64,000 nt of DNA from positions 415,001 through 479,000 of the forward strand of contig NW_026731898.1 of the NCBI RefSeq assembly GCF_028476545.1, read 5' to 3'. The position numbers and the translations under genes are program-made. The stretch is from Physella acuta (taxonomy: Eukaryota; Mollusca; Gastropoda; Physidae). The notes beneath the pieces are model-generated. The model saw only the letters and a list, made by a program, of their open reading frames with translations. It had not been told where the DNA came from and did not search any database. Below are positions 1 to 28,326 of this stretch, in pieces (positions within the stretch are counted from its first letter, which is position 1; every line of letters starts with the position of its first letter).

Positions 1-300
1 TTTTCTCGCTCACAACAAAAACGATAACAATTAACATTTGCGTCAACCACGAGCGTTAAACAAACATAAAATAAAATATTATTATGTATAAAGCTCGGGA
101 TGTGATATCCAGGTTAATTGTATCAGGGGGTAGAAATACTGAGGAGTTGTTTTTTTTTTTTTTGCTTAGGGGGGGGGGGGGGGAGTGGGGGGTGTTGTTG
201 ATCTGGGGTGATGTTGTGTATTATAGGAGGAAGTTTTATGTTCTGGATTGGGGGTTTATGTTTAGGGGTGGGCGATGGCGGTAAAATTCTAGGGTTTATG

Positions 301-1170
301 TCCAGAGGTGGGTTATTTTTTGTCCTTCGGTGTTTTCCTATGGGATATTTATAGAAACGAATCCAAACCTTCTACTTAGCATTTTAGAACAATGCATAAT
401 TAAAAACAATTAATATTTCTTTTATGTATGTTTTCGTAATTAAAATATAGTGTTCTACATCAAATAGTATTCTGTGTCTATTTTCTATTTTAAAGGAGCC
501 TTCTAGTGCTACAATATCCTTATCAGTTTTAGGTTTCTATAATGATACGTAGGAGAATTATGCTCGTGTAACCAAGAACATGTACACTTTCTTTATAGTT
601 GGGTGATCTCTTAAGCATGACGGTGTGGTAAAGTTATCAAATAACTTTAGTAGACTAAGCAAAATAGAAAGTGTAAAAATATTTTTTGTAAGCATATTAT
701 AATGTTTTTTATTTTAATTTTTTTTTAAATTTTGAGCAAAGACATATGGTCGAAATAACGCTTGCCAAACGTTGTTGTTTGTTTGGTTTTCAAAATGCAA
801 AATTTATTTTTTTATATGCAACATTATCTTATCATTCAATAATCCAAAATACTTATAATTAACAACGGTGTTTGTCATTTCATAATCATAATTATCCCTA
901 TTTCAGTAAAGAATAAAATAAGAACAAGGTAAGGACAGAACAGACAAGCGCAGACAAGTTAAGTTTGTACTTACAATCATGATTGTTCCTATCATGCTTT
1001 CTACTCAACTCTGCCTCAAATGTTCATTTTTATACTGCTCACGACTAGATCCACACGCTACTCCATCGATTGGTTGGCGCGTGTCTAATCCGTAGTCGGA
1101 TAAAGACAACAGTACAGGAACGTACTTAGCTTTTTAATATATGTGTTAGTTGAAATATTTTAAATAATTT
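301..1170. other. AT-rich sequence with no feature seen
   Basis: No ORF, repeat or RNA that I can support. Confidence 0.6.
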
Positions 1171-1300
1171 ACTCAAATGAAATGTTTTATTGTTTATTTT
1201 ACAAAAACAAAACAAAACATTGTAGCAAAGAAACAGTATCACATCCAACATACTCCTTTCAACAAACACACACATAAAAACACATACCCTAACACACACA

Positions 1301-1705
<405 letters not shown>

Positions 1706-2286
1706 GGTTATTAACTTAACGTAGTTTAGATCATGTCGTTATATAGGTCAACTTCCACCCCAATTAGCAAAAACTAATGACGTTTGAAATGAGTTGTTTC
1801 CTTATTACGTACAGGGAAACAACTCCTGCGGGCACTCTAATAACTTTTTTCATCAGATAGTCGTTCAGTGTACTTGGCTCAAATAGCATGAATGTTGAAT
1901 ATAACGGTATGTGGCGTTAGGTTTAAGCAATCAAACCATGGCGAAATCGATTCTGTACCCAAGAAGAATTCTAAAGCCTTTTGAAAGTAAACACAACTGA
2001 CGCTTCGGTCGATGGCCTTCATCAAACAAATTGTAAATAAAAAGATTGTAGAGCAATTGTTAAAAATATCTGTGATTCGAGTGGATTTGTATAATCCCAA
2101 CACGTCAGACTAATCCCAACACCTCGAGTTAGGCTTGTTTAAACTATGTCAACACATTTTTAGGATTACCCATGCTAATCTTTATATAGGCTTTATAGGT
2201 ACCATGACACATGAATATAATTACTCATGGAATTTTCAATATCACTTTTTTTTTCAAAAATTTAAATTTATATCTATATAAATGTT

Positions 2287-2775
2287 GGACGGCGTGGCCT
2301 AGCAGTAGACCGCTAGACAGCTAATCTGAAAGCCTAGAGTTCAAATCCAGGTTCAAGTCAACAGAACGTCCCTGAGTCAACCAGTGCAGATGCCAGGTTA
2401 TTTAGCGCCCTAGGCAAAACTTATCAAAAGCGCCCCCCTCCCGCAATTTTTTTTTCGTGTTCCCAAATTATCAGAGGCATAGCGACCCTTCCCGGCGCCC
2501 GATTTGCACCCCCCCCCCTCAAACTTTTGATTTGCACCCCCCTCTCAAACTTTCAATTTGTTTTTCCAACCCATTTTGGCGCCCCCGTACGGATAGCGCC
2601 CTAGGCGACCGCCTATTTCGCCTTATAGGTAGCGCCGGCCCTGGAGTCAACCCAGCTATGATGGGTACACAACTCCCATTAGGGAAAGTAAAAGCGGCTT
2701 GGTATTTTGCTAACCACACTATCCCTTCATATGCCGAGGTCACAGAAATCGGTGAACTCAATGTAAATGTGACTC
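2287..2775 (+). mobile_element. tRNA-derived SINE, split by a hAT miniature element
   Basis: A tRNA-like head (A box TGGCCTAGCAGTAG, B box GAGTTCAAATCC) is followed by the shared body GTCCCTGAGTC, then GCTATGATGGGTA, GGGAAAGTAAAAGCGGCT and CCTTCATATGCCGAGGTCAC. The element at 2382-2643 interrupts it, giving 2287-2381 and 2644 onward. Confidence 0.85.
2382..2643 (+). mobile_element. hAT-type miniature element with 8-bp TSD
   Basis: Flanked by exact GAGTCAAC duplications at 2374-2381 and 2644-2651. Starts CAGTGCAGATGCC, ends GCCGGCCCTG. The interior has TAGCGCCCTAGGC and its near inverse, C-runs and no ORF. Non-autonomous. Confidence 0.85.
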
Positions 2776-3202
2776 TATTACTCTGAACAATTTCCACAAA
2801 AACGTTTAAAATAAATTTTCTTTCAGTTTTCTATAGGGTCAATCGTTTCTGCCTTTTTAAAAAGGCTTTGTGAAATTTGTGTTTAATATTTGGACCTCTC
2901 TTACACTAATGTTGTTCACGTGAAACATTTAGCAGGTATTCGAAACTTTATTTCCATTAAACGAAACAATAATAACAGGAATGATTTTTCGCCTTAATAT
3001 GACGTCATCCGACAACGAACGATACAGTGACGTAATGTTGGTGTAGGTTTTCTGTGAACATGACGTCTGCTGGTGGGGATCTTTGAGTTTTTGTCGTCCA
3101 GTGCAAACATCGGACATGTATCCTGTGTTTGCTGTGTAAGCTGCATGCAGTGTAGATCAATAGCATAAATTTGGTTTCTGTTCATATCGATCAATTTTTT
3201 CT

Positions 3203-3870
3203 TAAACAATGATGTTCTTATAGTTTGTATCAACTAAACTGATGTTCGTATAGGTTATGTTAACAAAAATGATGTTCGTATAGATTATGTTAACAAAACT
3301 GATGCTCGAATATATTATATTAACAAAACTGATGTTCGTATAGGTTATCTCAACAAAACTGATGCTCTTATAGATTATATTAACAAAAATGATGTCTGTA
3401 TAGATTATGTTAACAAAACTGATGTTCGAATAGATTATCTTAACAAAACTGATCTTCGTATAGATGATATTAACAAAACTGATCTTCGTATAGATGATAT
3501 TAACAAAACTGATGTTCGTATAGATTATATTAACAAAAATGATGTCTGTATAGATTATGTTAACAAAACTGATGTTCGAATAGATTATCTTAACAAAACT
3601 GATCTTCGTATAGATGATATTAACAAAACTGATGTTCGTATAGATTAAATTAGCAAAACTGATGTTCGTATAGATTATGTTAACAAAACTGATTTTCGTA
3701 TAGATTATGTTAACAAAACTGATTTTCGTAGACATCGTATTAGGAAATATGTTGTTCTATAGATTGTATAAAAACCGATGTTCACAAAAACTGATGTTCG
3801 TATATATTATTTTAACTAAACTGATGTTTGTATAGATTATGTTAACAAAATTGATGTTTGTAGACATCGT
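3203..3870 (-). repeat. 30-bp minisatellite, about 22 units
   Basis: Unit AACAAAACTGATGTTCGTAT plus AGATTATGTT. Because 30 is a multiple of three, one reverse frame stays open for 177 codons as a 10-residue repeat (NIIYTNISFV). No start context, signal or splice support, so I call it repeat, not gene. Degenerate units continue to 3930. Confidence 0.9.
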
Positions 3871-4549
3871 ATTAGGAGAAATGATGTTTAATAGATTGTA
3901 TAAAAAACCGATGTTCACTAAGTATTGCCAACACCGACGTTCACATCAGACATGTATCAGCAACAATAATATCCATATAGAGAGTAAATAGCAAAGTGTG
4001 ATTTTATTTGTCGATACCTTTGGCTATGCTCAATATTAAGGTTAAAATTAAAACAATGATAACAGTGAATAGTGTGTTAAAAAAAACTTTGTTATTCCAA
4101 TATTATTTGCTTCTAACTTCATATTCTTTCTATAATTCTGTTATTTCTCAAAACTTATAATTTTTCATTTCTACTTCGCCATTTCCAAATCATACACTTT
4201 ATATTAATACATTAATTTTTTTTACACTTCATAATTTACAACTTGTATTCATTATTCCGATATACTTCATACTTTAAAACTACCACATTTGATTCCTTTG
4301 AATTTTATTATTCTACATATTTTTACTATTGGCGTAATTGCGCAACAGCGATAATCCTTTCAGCGATTGGTGACCTTGCTTGTCCAATTGTGAGTAATAC
4401 ATTAATAAGATGAAAGCAAACCTATCGAGATGTATGTATGATTGTAGGTTCTCATGATTGATTATCCCTGCACCTAGTCCAACCGTTGTTGTTGACTTAT
4501 TTAGCTCGAGTAGCTGCCCTTTGTTTATCCAGCGACAGATGCCGTCTGT

Positions 4550-4960
4550 ATTTCTACTTTTTTAGGCGTGTGAATAGACAACAGGCAGACGTGAGAATAG
4601 GCAGTTGAGGGGTGAAAGAGAAGACTGTTGATGTATGGTAGTTGATATTTGAGAGAAATCAGAACAGGCAATTTATAGTTGTATTAATAGTAAAAACGTG
4701 TGAATAGACAGTTTTAAATTGTAAGAATAGCACGTTAAGACGTCTAAATAGACTTCTAAATCGTTCAAGTACCACGTTAAGACGTTTGAATAAGGAATTC
4801 TAAACTGTATAAATAGCATCTTAAAACATACCAATAGGAATTTCTACTGTGCGTCAAGACGTGTGAATATTGAGTTCTGAACTGTACGAATAGCACTTTA
4901 ATCCGTTTTTATAGACGATGCTATTGTTGGAAGAATAGTACCTTAATATTAGGGAGTAGA
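4550..4960. repeat. Degenerate minisatellite of about 55 bp
   Basis: Units share CACGTTAAGACGTGTGAATA and a CTAAACTGTAAGAATAG-like half. Strongly diverged. Confidence 0.65.
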
Positions 4961-5008
4961 CGGTACTCAATTGGACACTTTTAACCAAATGATTCAATCG
5001 CCTGTATG

Positions 5009-5262
5009 GGATGGCGTGGCCTAGCGGTAGAGAGCCAAACTGCTAACCGGTAAGTCTCGAGTGCGAATCCGAGATCATGTCGGTAGAGGTTCCCTGAGTC
5101 CACCCAGCTTTGAAGGGTAACTAACTCACGTTATTGAAAGTAAAGTCGACTGGAATAGTGCTGTCTTCATATGCCCAGTTCTCTGATTCAGAAGAACTCT
5201 ACTTCATCTACCCCATTTTAATATTGTGTCTGGAAAAGATGATGATGATGATGATGATGAAA
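5009..5262 (+). mobile_element. tRNA-derived SINE, near full length
   Basis: A box TGGCCTAGCGGTAG, B box GAGTGCGAATCC, then the shared body ending GAACTCTACTTCATCTACCC and a short tail leading into (GAT)n at 5240-5261. It is one of the most complete copies here. Confidence 0.85.
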
Positions 5263-5589
5263 CTGCATGAACTTCAACATATTTTGATAGATAGTTATTT
5301 CTTGTAAGAATAGACTTATGAAACATGAAGATAGATAACTTAAAGAAAATCGTACGACTTATTGCAGAGGTTTAGTTTGATCGAACCATTCGAACCCCAG
5401 GGGTTTTGTGAATCTGTCACAAGGGTTCAGTAGAGGCTAAGATACACACAAGACTCACGTAATTACAAATGTGCGTTTCGATGCAGCTTCCACATTCATT
5501 TGTTATTCATGAACATGGCCTAACGTTGTTCATTAATTTTAAAAAATGGGAAATAACTCATGAACAATTATCTTTCATTGTCTTAAGAC

Positions 5590-6137
5590 CCTCTTAGTTT
5601 ATTTATTCACGTGAACATACAATATGTACATCAAATGCCAACATAGTTTGTACAATACAATTGTTTAAAAAACAATTTAATTTTAATACTAAAATTAATT
5701 ATTTATTTTAAAAATAGCTACTTATAATTCTAATTTATAAAGATCTATTGAAATAATACAAAAAAAAGTGGACGAAATGGGGTTCATTTTATAAAGTGCA
5801 CCGCAAGGGTTTTTAAAAGGGGAGGTGACTGTTAATCATGAGCAGAGTTGTCTGTTTATTATTGTCTGTTGTCTGTTTATTATTGTTATTAAAAAGCCAG
5901 TACTCATTGGAATTTCACCCGAGACAGTTAATAATATTGGTCAGAGTCAAGAACGTGGAGTTACTATTTCTATTCCATACTGATATTAATAGATGTAGAG
6001 TTTTCCCAGGAGAGAAAAAAAACGAGAAACTGGGATGGTGGATTGCTGAGGAAGCCATTGACATGGAACTGTTCTATATTTAGGTTCTGTGTGACGTCAC
6101 AAACTTAAAGTATGTACGTCTAGGACCCGGAACCTCA
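5590..6137 (-). other. Probable 3' UTR with AATAAA signals
   Basis: AT-rich sequence after the TGA of the secreted-protein gene. Reverse-strand AATAAA hexamers lie at 5702-5707 and 5598-5607, about 430-540 nt past the stop. No other coding sequence is seen here. The true cleavage site is not known. Confidence 0.45.
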
Positions 6138-21487
<15,350 letters not shown>

Positions 21488-21700
21488 TTCGTATGTCCGT
21501 AAACGCGTCTAGATTGAAAGTTCTGGAACAAGTGCAGCGACTGCACAACCACTGCAAGTCTGCGTCACGGGTGGATAGGGCACATTTTATAGACAGAAAA
21601 AAGAGGGCGGGTCGAGAAAGCTGTGCACTTTAAAACGGGGCAAGTTGACGATTCGCTGGTGGTGTAAGTAGCAAGGTGATACACTACAGCTAGAGCTATA
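21488..21700 (-). promoter_or_regulatory. 5' UTR and proximal promoter region of the secreted-protein gene
   Basis: Sequence just upstream of the ATG at 21487 is markedly less AT-rich than its surroundings up to about 21700, then gives way to degenerate tandem repeats. I see no clear TATA box. The extent is inferred from composition only. Confidence 0.35.
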
Positions 21701-22620
21701 ATCGTATGTCATTTTGTATGTGATCTCGTTTTCGATCCCATGTTATAGTAAATGTAGTCCCACATGACATTACATGTAATATTATTTTCCATACTATCTC
21801 AATGTCATTCTAAATGTCATCCTGCATATAGTTCAATAAGCAATCCCATATGACATATATGTATCAATCATTCAACAAATGTCATCTCACTCGTCAACAT
21901 ATCATACCATATGAAATAGAGATGGTTTAAATTGTTATCCCATATGTCAGATATATGTCATTTAATATGACATCCACATGCCGTCACATAAGCTTCTCTA
22001 ACTACCGTCATTCCACATGTCATCTCATATTTTAGAAATATGTCATCAAGTATGACATTGACATTTTAACCACATAAGCTACTATTCTACCATGTTTCCA
22101 CATTTCATCTCATGTCAGAAATATGTCATCCAATATGACATTCACATGTCACCACATAAGTTCCTATACTACCGTTATTCTACATGTCATACCATATGTC
22201 AGAAATATGTCATCAACCATGAAATTTTAACCACATAAGCTAACATACTACTGTCATTCCAAATGTCGTCCCATAACCCGTACAATATCACACATGTCCT
22301 AAATGTCAACTCAGATGTCATAAATATGTCCTCATATGAGACTCATATGTTTCTCCGTGTCATATCAAATGCCATCCCATCTTCCATTGCATGTCAACGC
22401 TTATACCTCCTTATCTACCATTATGTATGCTATTACATACGTCACGCCTTATATTGTCGAATAAGCCTCCTCATAAAACATCACATATAACATCATATGT
22501 CATCCACCGACCATATCAAAGATGTCATCCCGTGTATGAGCTGTGTTGTATCCAACATCCAACCAATATGTTCAACATTAAATCAATCACCGATCGATAT
22601 CCAGGTTCACGAGACAAGTG
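21690..22620. repeat. Degenerate ATGTCAT-rich tandem repeats upstream of exon 1
   Basis: Loose units of about 75-110 bp with CACATAAGCT, CATTCCACATGTCATCTCAT and CAGAAATATGTCATC. They lie in the 5' flank of the secreted-protein gene. Confidence 0.65.
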
Positions 22621-23239
22621 ATTTGTAAGGGGTTTCATTTTTTTGAACATTTGTTGCTTTCAACAGCTGTTTTAAGCTCAAATAGCCAATTTGTTGAATT
22701 TATAGTGTCGTAAAAATTTGAAAAAAATCGAATGTCTAGTCGTGTTCTCTATTAACTTAAGAATGTATACGTTTTCATAAAATTAATAGTAGGCCTCAGG
22801 TTCTAGACACATTACGTCAATGTTAAAAAAAAATTTCAAGTATTTTTTAAAAGAAAAAAAAAATGTTACTTTTTTTTTTTTAATGTGTAAAGTTACTCTT
22901 AAATCAAAGTTAGAATAATAATTAGTTATCCAGGAGAAATAGACACAAATTTGAGCATTTTGTGAGATGACCACTTTGTTTTAGTTTCTAAGGAACCACT
23001 TTCTCATTTCGCATTTAAATGAAATTTTTAATATATATATATGTATGTCTAAAATTGTAAACATGTAAGGATTCGTAACTCCTCTACAATTCACACAAAG
23101 GGATAAAAGGCTCTTTTACCATCAGACACTTGTAACCTGTTACAAGGACTCTAATACTTGTCCTAACCTTGACCTTAGTCACAATCGAGACTATAACTCC
23201 AGCAGTAATGTAACATATATACATATATACAACACAGTA

Positions 23240-23440
23240 GGAGTGGCCTAAAGGTAGAGCTCTAGACTGCTAACCCGAAATTCAGTAGAACGCCCATGAG
23301 TCCACCCAGCTCTAATGAGTACCTAACTCAGGTTAGGGAAAGTAAATGCGGCTGGGCATAGTGATAACCACACAATCCCTGCAGAAATAGATGAACTCGA
23401 CTTCACTTACTCCATTGGCCGTTAAGTTCGACAAAGGAAC
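23240..23440 (+). mobile_element. tRNA-derived SINE with damaged head
   Basis: The A box region (TGGCCTAAAGGTAGAG) is present, but the B box is deleted. The body is intact through CTCGACTTCACTTACTCCAT. Followed 20 bp later by a hAT-type miniature element. Confidence 0.8.
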
Positions 23441-23458
23441 CTAACCTATCGTCTTGCA

Positions 23459-23561
23459 CAGAGTTTCTTCCAGGCACCTCTTCCCCCCGGATATTTGAGT
23501 GCGCCTCCACGAAAATTCAAGTGCCCCCTCCCCCGGAGAAAAAAGTCTGGAATAAACAATG
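23459..23561 (+). mobile_element. hAT-type miniature element, CAGTGTTTCTTCC family
   Basis: Starts CAGAGTTTCTTCCAGG, ends GTCTGGAATAAACAATG. Imperfect 8-bp TSD GTCTTGCA / GTTTTACA. The interior is C-rich (CCCCTCCCCCGGAG). Confidence 0.7.
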
Positions 23562-23697
23562 GTTTTACACGAACTTGGGAACAACAAGGTTTTCAGCTAT
23601 GTGCGAGTACTTCACTATTATCAGCATACTCTTCTGATAAAGGGGGCGTCAGTTTGAACACAATTCTCTAAAATTGAATTGTTTGAGGTTAGGATTA

Positions 23698-23950
23698 GGG
23701 TATCGTTAGTAGTCAAAGTATACTCGAATACGTCATGCTACACGGTTCTATTGTGTAGTTTTTACACCATGCAATCAATGCATACTTTTTCCACTTGTGA
23801 CGTGACTCCCCCCCCCCCCCCTTAGTATAGTTAGTAGTCATAATATACTAGAATACGTCATGCTTACGGTTCTATTTTGTAGTTTTTACACCATACAATC
23901 AATTCATACTTTTTCCACTTGTGACACTTGACTCACCCCCCCCCCCCCCA
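23698..23950 (+). repeat. Two-copy tandem duplication of about 125 bp
   Basis: GTTAGTAGTCAAAGTATACT through CACTTGTGACGTGACTC is repeated once from about 23823, each copy ending in a C-run. The copies differ at about one base in ten. Confidence 0.8.
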
Positions 23951-24075
23951 CCACCACCACCACAACTCCAGACCTTAAGATCAAATTGCTCTGATAAGAT
24001 GAACACAGTTTAAGAAACAGTCACGTTTTTTTAATATAAGTGCTTAACAACAAAGTAACGTAGACTAGGTTTCGT

Positions 24076-24390
24076 CAGTGGCGTAGCGAGGTCGGGTGTC
24101 ACCCGGTGCGGTACTTAATGGTGTCACCCCCCCCCCCCCCCCCCAACCCCAGAGGCGTAGCGACCCTTCCCGGGGACAAACTTTCAAATTTTCGATTTAC
24201 ACCCCCCTCCCCTAAAGTTTTCGATTTCCCCCCCCCCCTCAAATTACCGATTTGCATCCCCCCCCCTCAAGTTTTTCTCTATTTATTTTGCTATTTTTTT
24301 GCCTTGGTGTCACCCCCCTAAATGGTTTCATCCCGGCGCGGTCCGCACCACCCGCTGCCACCCCCCCCCCCCCCCCTCGCTACACCTCTG
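24076..24390 (+). mobile_element. hAT-type miniature element, CAGTGGCGTAGCGAGG family
   Basis: Exact TSDs GGTTTCGT at 24068-24075 and 24391-24398. Ends CAGTGGCGTAGCGAGG and CCTCGCTACACCTCTG. Near the left it contains a second start, CAGAGGCGTAGCGACCC, identical to the end of the family seen at 42977-43193, so it may be a composite. Long C-runs, no ORF. Confidence 0.88.
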
Positions 24391-24942
24391 GGTTTCGTGT
24401 ACGTAGAATGAGTAAGCTAAGTAAATTTACCAACATATTCTTATGTAAAAAATTATTATATAACGGGAAACTCGAATCTGTTTTTGATTGGATGAGCATA
24501 TCACGTGCCAGGGCGGCGTAAAGTGTGTCAACTCAGAGCGAGGTTTGATGTGGTGGGTGAAGGAAGAAAGGTAACTAAGTACGTACTTTCATCTTTTTGT
24601 TGTCGCCCCTTAATTAATGCGCGCGGGCGGTATGTGTACTCTGGCGTCTGTCTCCGTCATCCGTCGTCAGTCAAGGTGATCCTGACGACACGTCATTGGT
24701 GATGAAGTTAATTTTTGACAGCCTGACCTTGGTGTGGGAGGTGCAGGGTTTAGTAAAGAGAAGGGGTGGGGTATATTTGTATATACTATCGTATAAGGTC
24801 TCGCCAGGTCTTCAGTGTTTGTGGTTGTTTACTTGGCCGATAGATAGGTCAGGTTAGGTCATCGTAGGTTAAGGTAAATCTAGGGTCGAGACAGAGGTTA
24901 ATTTCTAAAACAGTGGTCAATCAAGTCGAATAGTATTGAAAA

Positions 24943-24945
<3 letters not shown>

Positions 24946-25034
<89 letters not shown>
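24946..25034. repeat. (TA)n(GT)n compound microsatellite
   Basis: About 62 bp of TA followed by about 27 bp of GT. It replaces the head of the SINE at 25043. Confidence 0.9.
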
Positions 25035-25038
<4 letters not shown>

Positions 25039-25108
25039 TTGTGATCAAATAGCAGATCAACTCGCACAAGTTCTCATGTCCTTAAGTTCACCCAGCTCTG
25101 ATAGGTAT

Positions 25109-25815
25109 CAGGGGCGGAACTACAGTGCCGCCAGACCCCGCAATGCGGGGGGGCCCACGCCATTGAGGGGCCCACAGCCGACCATACATTTTTTTATGGT
25201 TAAAAAAAAATAATTTACTTGCATTTTTGACTTCATGGTTGTTTTGTAAAAAAGATTACCGTTGCTGCAATTGGATTATCTTTATTCTATAGACACCACC
25301 CCACGCTCGTGTATTTTGTTTTTACATTTGTTTTTAAACCACTGTGAAAGCCGAGTCTCCTTTCTCCTACAATCAAACTTATCAAAGATAAGCAGGCTTC
25401 CATGACTTATTTCCCTTTTGTAAATATACAAATAGGGGTGTTCATAAGCTCCGTTTATAGATTTGTACTAAACAAATTAAAAAGCAATTACTTCTCTTAA
25501 TTATTATTTTTTTAAAGTACGTACTAAAGAATAACTATGTTTAAACAGGCAATGTATTTAAAATGAATAATTTAAATAAATAAAAATAATAAATAAACAT
25601 AATGTGAAACACCATTACTTATACAAAGCTTTCATGGTTTATATTCTTTTGACCGACTTGAACTTAGTAGGTCTTATAGCACACTTAACAAAACTCATTT
25701 TCACAAAACACACTGATGCACTTACAGACTTACACACATGACATGATGTTGTAATTTTTTATAATTGAAAAAAAAACATTTTCTTTCAAAACCCGAACAG
25801 GCCAGCAACAGGCCA

Positions 25816-25899
<84 letters not shown>

Positions 25900-26134
25900 T
25901 GGCGTAGCGAGGTCGGGTGTCACCCCCCCCCCCCCAGAGGCATAGAGACCCTTCCCAGGGACAAACTTTCAAATTTTCGATTTGCACCCCCCCTCAAACT
26001 TTCGATTTGCACCCCCCCCCCCCCTCGAGTTTTTCTCTATATATTTTGCTATTTTTTGCCTTGGTGTCACCCCCCTAAATGGTGTCACCCGGTGCGGTCC
26101 GCACCCCTCGCCCCCCCCCCCCCTCGCTACGCCC

Positions 26135-26231
<97 letters not shown>

Positions 26232-26288
26232 GGGGGGGCCTAAAGAATTTTTTTGCGGGGTGGCCCTTTTTTTCTAGTTCCGCCACTG
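25109..26288 (+). mobile_element. hAT-type element, 1180 bp, hosting a nested element
   Basis: Exact TSDs ATAGGTAT at 25101-25108 and 26289-26296. Ends CAGGGGCGGAACTACAGTG and CTAGTTCCGCCACTG. No transposase recognised. It carries two (TA)n tracts with another hAT element (25897-26137) between them, and sits inside a SINE. Confidence 0.88.
25897..26137 (+). mobile_element. hAT-type miniature element nested in (TA)n
   Basis: Same family as 24076-24390: starts CAGTGGCGTAGCGAGG, ends CCTCGCTACGCCCCTG. Flanked on both sides by (TA)n, so the TSD cannot be told from the repeat. Confidence 0.8.
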
Positions 26289-26404
26289 ATAGGTATCTGA
26301 CTCATACTAGGGGAAGTAAAGTTCGCATAGAGTTGACTACACTGTCCCATCATATGCCATGGCCAACAAACATGAACTCTACTTCATACATAAATACATA
26401 TACA

Positions 26405-26405
26405 C

Positions 26406-26484
<79 letters not shown>
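26405..26484. repeat. (TA)n tract at a SINE tail
   Basis: About 80 bp of TA directly after the body of the split SINE (25043-26390). Confidence 0.9.
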
Positions 26485-26486
<2 letters not shown>

Positions 26487-26944
26487 TTTAAAAATACATG
26501 GTTCTTGACCTCATCACTTTTTACTTTTATTTGGGCGAACGCAACTGGAACATTATCTTAATCAAACCCCTTTGAAAATTTGGTATTTTTGGTTGTGAAA
26601 AAGATTACACGGCCAGATCAAAAAGACCATCAGATTTTGAGGTTATTGGATACATGTGGTGTTGAATGTATATTACATTTTGTGAACCTGTAACCTATAT
26701 TTCTAGGTCAGCAACCTTTATTGATTAAAAACAGTTTGTCATTTGTAGGTATAACTTAATGTAATAATTATATTAGACAGGTGAAAACAAGAGTCCCCTC
26801 TAAAATCCCCGCCTATGGTGTTATAGGTAGGTCATAAGTAGGGTGCATGGTCAACGCGGACCTGATATATTAGCCACCGACAAAAGGACACCTTCGAAAT
26901 GGCTGGAGCAGTATAAAAGTAAAAAATCCTCTTCAGACCTTGTG

Positions 26945-27085
26945 ACCCATTGGGCAGATGAAGTAGAGTTTATACTTTTCTTGATCTCAGCATATGAAGG
27001 GAATGTGTGGTCGGCACTTTGTCTAGCCGCCGTTACTTTCCCAAACATGAGTTAGGTACCTATCAGAACTGACTGATAGGGGGTG
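26945..27085 (-). mobile_element. tRNA-derived SINE body, 5' truncated
   Basis: Reverse copy: GGGCAGATGAAGTAGAGTTT, CAGCATATGAAGGGA, ACTTTCCCAAACATGAGTTA and ACCTATCAGAACTG. It breaks off before the tRNA-like head. Confidence 0.8.
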
Positions 27086-27089
27086 GGGG

Positions 27090-28320
27090 TGGAGTTTTCA
27101 AGTTATGTAATAAAAACAGATTTCATTAAAGACGTTCATTCAAAGAACATAAACCGGTTTTTAGAAGAAAGTTATGCGTGGCTGATTTACAAGTAATATT
27201 AAAATAGCTTATTTTTATCATCCATAGTTAATTTGATATTTTAAAATCATTTTTAAAACCGATGCATTTTTTTTTACTCGAACTATTTTATCTTTTCCGA
27301 AAACTGTAGGTGTAGGCCTATATTTTGTCTAATGGACATTTTTGGTACATTGAAGTTTTTGATGTGTCAGTATAAGGGCACAACTGCATCTGAACTGTCG
27401 GGTTTTAATTCATGTAGGAAAACTTTCTAGCAGAAGATTAAGTAGATAAGCGAAACGTGTTCATTTAATTTCTGCTGCACTGCAGTTATTGTATGAAGAA
27501 TAGGTTTTAGAATTGAACGACAGTTTTGGTTGCGAGATTATTAAAGCGCTCATTCATGGATTCAGTAAAATGAAGGTGAACTATACAACTGCTTACACGC
27601 TGAATGAATAGTTTTAGCGTCTCATTCTTCATCGCCGATAGGCACTTGAAAGGTATATTGAATAACAACCTGTTGGAAAATCTTTTGAAATATTTTACTA
27701 CGCTGAGAGGGGAGGAGTGGCGTGTGACTAGACCCAGTATTTGGTAAACACGTTTTCGAGGTTTCTGACCTAGATGTCGACTGCTGTTTTAATTTTATTT
27801 TCTGTTAAGAGAGTATTCTTGTTTATTATGTCTTATAATGTAACAAAAATGGACTCTTCTAAAAAAGGGGTGTAAGGATATTTATAATAAACTGTTACCT
27901 AATTTGTCCCGGCAATGTGTACGATTGAAGTATCGAATCTTAAACTTAACCAAACTCCAACCATAGCCCTATTTCTAACTAATGATGATCTAATGCTGAA
28001 ATTGATATTACATAGTTACTTACAACCTAAATCACCTATTTTGGAAGAGTCTATTTCACAACGCATTACAAAAGGCCGGACACATTTATGACGTATCTAT
28101 TTTTTTTTAAATCTTTAGTTCAGGTTTGGGATTGGATTGCATTAAGGTGCAAGGTAATCTATTTATAGGTTCAAACTCAGGGGTTCTAAATTATATAGTG
28201 CGGGTACTAATAATCGCCATCATCATCTCACAACGCCCTTTGAAGCTCGAGACATCAACAAATGAGCGCCACTTAATCTGCCTGTTAGTAGGTACACATT
28301 ATATGTTGGCCATATCTGAA
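27090..28320. other. Intergenic sequence with no feature seen
   Basis: Unique-looking AT-rich sequence between a SINE fragment and a hAT-type element. No coding signal. Confidence 0.55.
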
Positions 28321-28326
28321 AGTGTA

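Larger units (their letters stand above)
25043..26390 (+). mobile_element. tRNA-derived SINE fragment split by a large hAT element
   Basis: The left part 25043-25108 (from GATCAAATAGC through CACCCAGCTCTGATAGGTAT) and the right part 26289-26390 (CTGACTCATACTAGGGGAAG, then CATGAACTCTACTTCAT) are one SINE with the 25109-26288 element inserted. The head is mostly lost to a (TA)n(GT)n tract. Confidence 0.8.

Noticed and set aside
24505-24702. 65-codon ORF in a GC-richer patch, possible first exon
   Set aside because: A GTAACT donor-like site exists, but there is no start context, domain or downstream exon to support it.
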